From the NCBI GenBank assembly GCA_025458735.1, contig JALORV010000249.1:1-5506 (forward strand): a stretch of DNA of 5,506 bases, read 5' to 3'. Made by a program: the position numbers and the translations under genes. The notes beneath the pieces were generated by a model. It was not told the origin of the DNA. It did not search any database and saw only the letters and a program-made list of their open reading frames with translations. Of the stretch, positions 5,105-5,506 are shown in pieces (positions within the stretch are counted from its first letter, which is position 1; each line of letters opens with the position of its first letter). The stretch is from Burkholderiaceae bacterium (GTDB lineage Bacteria; Pseudomonadota; Gammaproteobacteria; Burkholderiales; Burkholderiaceae).

Positions 5105-5506
5105 GGGAAATCGTAGAACGGCTTCAGGAAGAAGCCGAGGGTATTGGTAGCCAGCAGGAAAATCAGGATGAAGAAGCCGTAAGGCTCGACCCGCGACAGT
5201 GCCAGCGCGAGCGAATGCGGCAGCAGGCCGACCAGGATGCGACCGCCGTCGAGCGGCGGCAGCGGCAGCAGGTTCAGCGCCATCAGGCCGATGTTGACGA
5301 ACACACCGGCCTTGGCCATTTCGATGAAGAACTCCTCCTGGAAGCCGGCGCTGAGCAGCAGCCGCAGCACCAGCGCCCAGGCAATCGCCATCAGCAGGTT
5401 GACGCCGGGCCCCGCCGCCGCCACCCAGATCATGTCGCGCTTGGGATGCCGCAGGTTGGCAAAGTTCACCGGTACCGGCTTGGCCCAGCCGAACAGGAAA
5501 CCCGCG
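4963..5506 (-). CDS. Site-2 protease family (M50) membrane protein, C-terminal part, abnormal 3' end
   Basis: The gene enters from beyond the right edge, so its N-terminus and the expected HExxH zinc site lie outside the window. The visible part starts at AGFLFGWAKPVPVNFANLRH. It continues with a membrane segment containing AAAGPGVNLLMAIAW (about 5430-5370), a second with NIGLMALNLLPLPPLDGGRI (its Asp is the third zinc ligand of the family) and a third, YGFFILIFLLATNTLGFFL. These mark the compact M50 intramembrane protease group that often precedes trpS. After LKPFYDF (to about 5107) the frame runs into trpS and gives 47 Cys/Ser/Arg-rich residues of no M50 character before stopping at 4965-4963. 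Homologs, as I recall them, end with a further 12-20 hydrophobic residues. The natural end therefore appears deleted; the catalytic part shown here is intact. Confidence 0.8.
   Translation of the reverse strand, partial: AGFLFGWAKPVPVNFANLRHPKRDMIWVAAAGPGVNLLMAIAWALVLRLLLSAGFQEEFFIEMAKAGVFVNIGLMALNLLPLPPLDGGRILVGLLPHSLALALSRVEPYGFFILIFLLATNTLGFFLKPFYDFPCFQTASFPACAPPVRCTSATITGHSRTGCACRTSIRASSSWPTGMR
5120..5136. repeat. Short inverted repeat near the protease/trpS junction
   Basis: GGCTTC (5120-5125) and GAAGCC (5131-5136) pair perfectly around a 5-base loop. The element lies inside the last plausible codons of the site-2 protease (GFFLKP), about 15 bases upstream of the trpS ATG. There is no T run, so it is not a terminator. 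Its interest is its place beside a suspected deletion point. Confidence 0.4.

Noticed and set aside
3149..5116. A 655-codon open frame on the plus strand opposite trpS, the methyltransferase and the start of dapA
   Set aside because: It is antisense to three well-identified genes. Its product is Arg/His/Ala-rich with no recognisable domain, as expected from codon bias in GC-rich DNA.

Overview
The window is GC-rich chromosomal DNA with dense, mostly co-directional genes. The gene order and protein details point to a betaproteobacterium, probably Burkholderiales-like. The main indicators are the 400-residue tryptophanyl-tRNA synthetase with a long insert and a C-terminal cysteine cluster, the 'VPPDLSQL' and 'WAENRAKL' type of BamC, and the run site-2 protease – trpS – methyltransferase – dapA – bamC – MBL hydrolase. 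The assignment is from memory of families and was not tested by a search.

Layout, left to right: (1) 49-375 on the plus strand, a small Pro/Ala-rich lipoprotein. (2) 393-422, a bidirectional terminator shared with the convergent block. (3) 439-5506, all on the minus strand and so transcribed from right to left: site-2 protease (5506-4963, its 5' part outside the window), trpS (5104-3902), a class I methyltransferase (3880-3284), dapA (3201-2326), a broken bamC (2309-1226) and an MBL-fold hydrolase (1215-439). The spacing within this block is tight, and the only gap of note is the 82 bases in front of dapA, which carry a plausible -10 element. No gene-free stretch exceeds 300 bases. I see no tRNA, rRNA, CRISPR array or mobile element.

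Functionally this is a housekeeping neighbourhood. It covers tRNA charging, lysine and peptidoglycan precursor synthesis (DapA), outer-membrane assembly (BamC), intramembrane proteolysis, and two enzymes whose substrates cannot be read from sequence. I find no previously undescribed system.

Two places deserve attention. bamC is out of frame and lacks a conserved segment. The site-2 protease gene has lost its natural end and runs out of frame 142 bases into trpS, which has no visible ribosome binding site. Both look like deletions, either real or from assembly, and each lies at or beside a short inverted repeat. TrpRS also carries a cysteine pattern close to the [4Fe-4S] site known from Thermotoga TrpRS.
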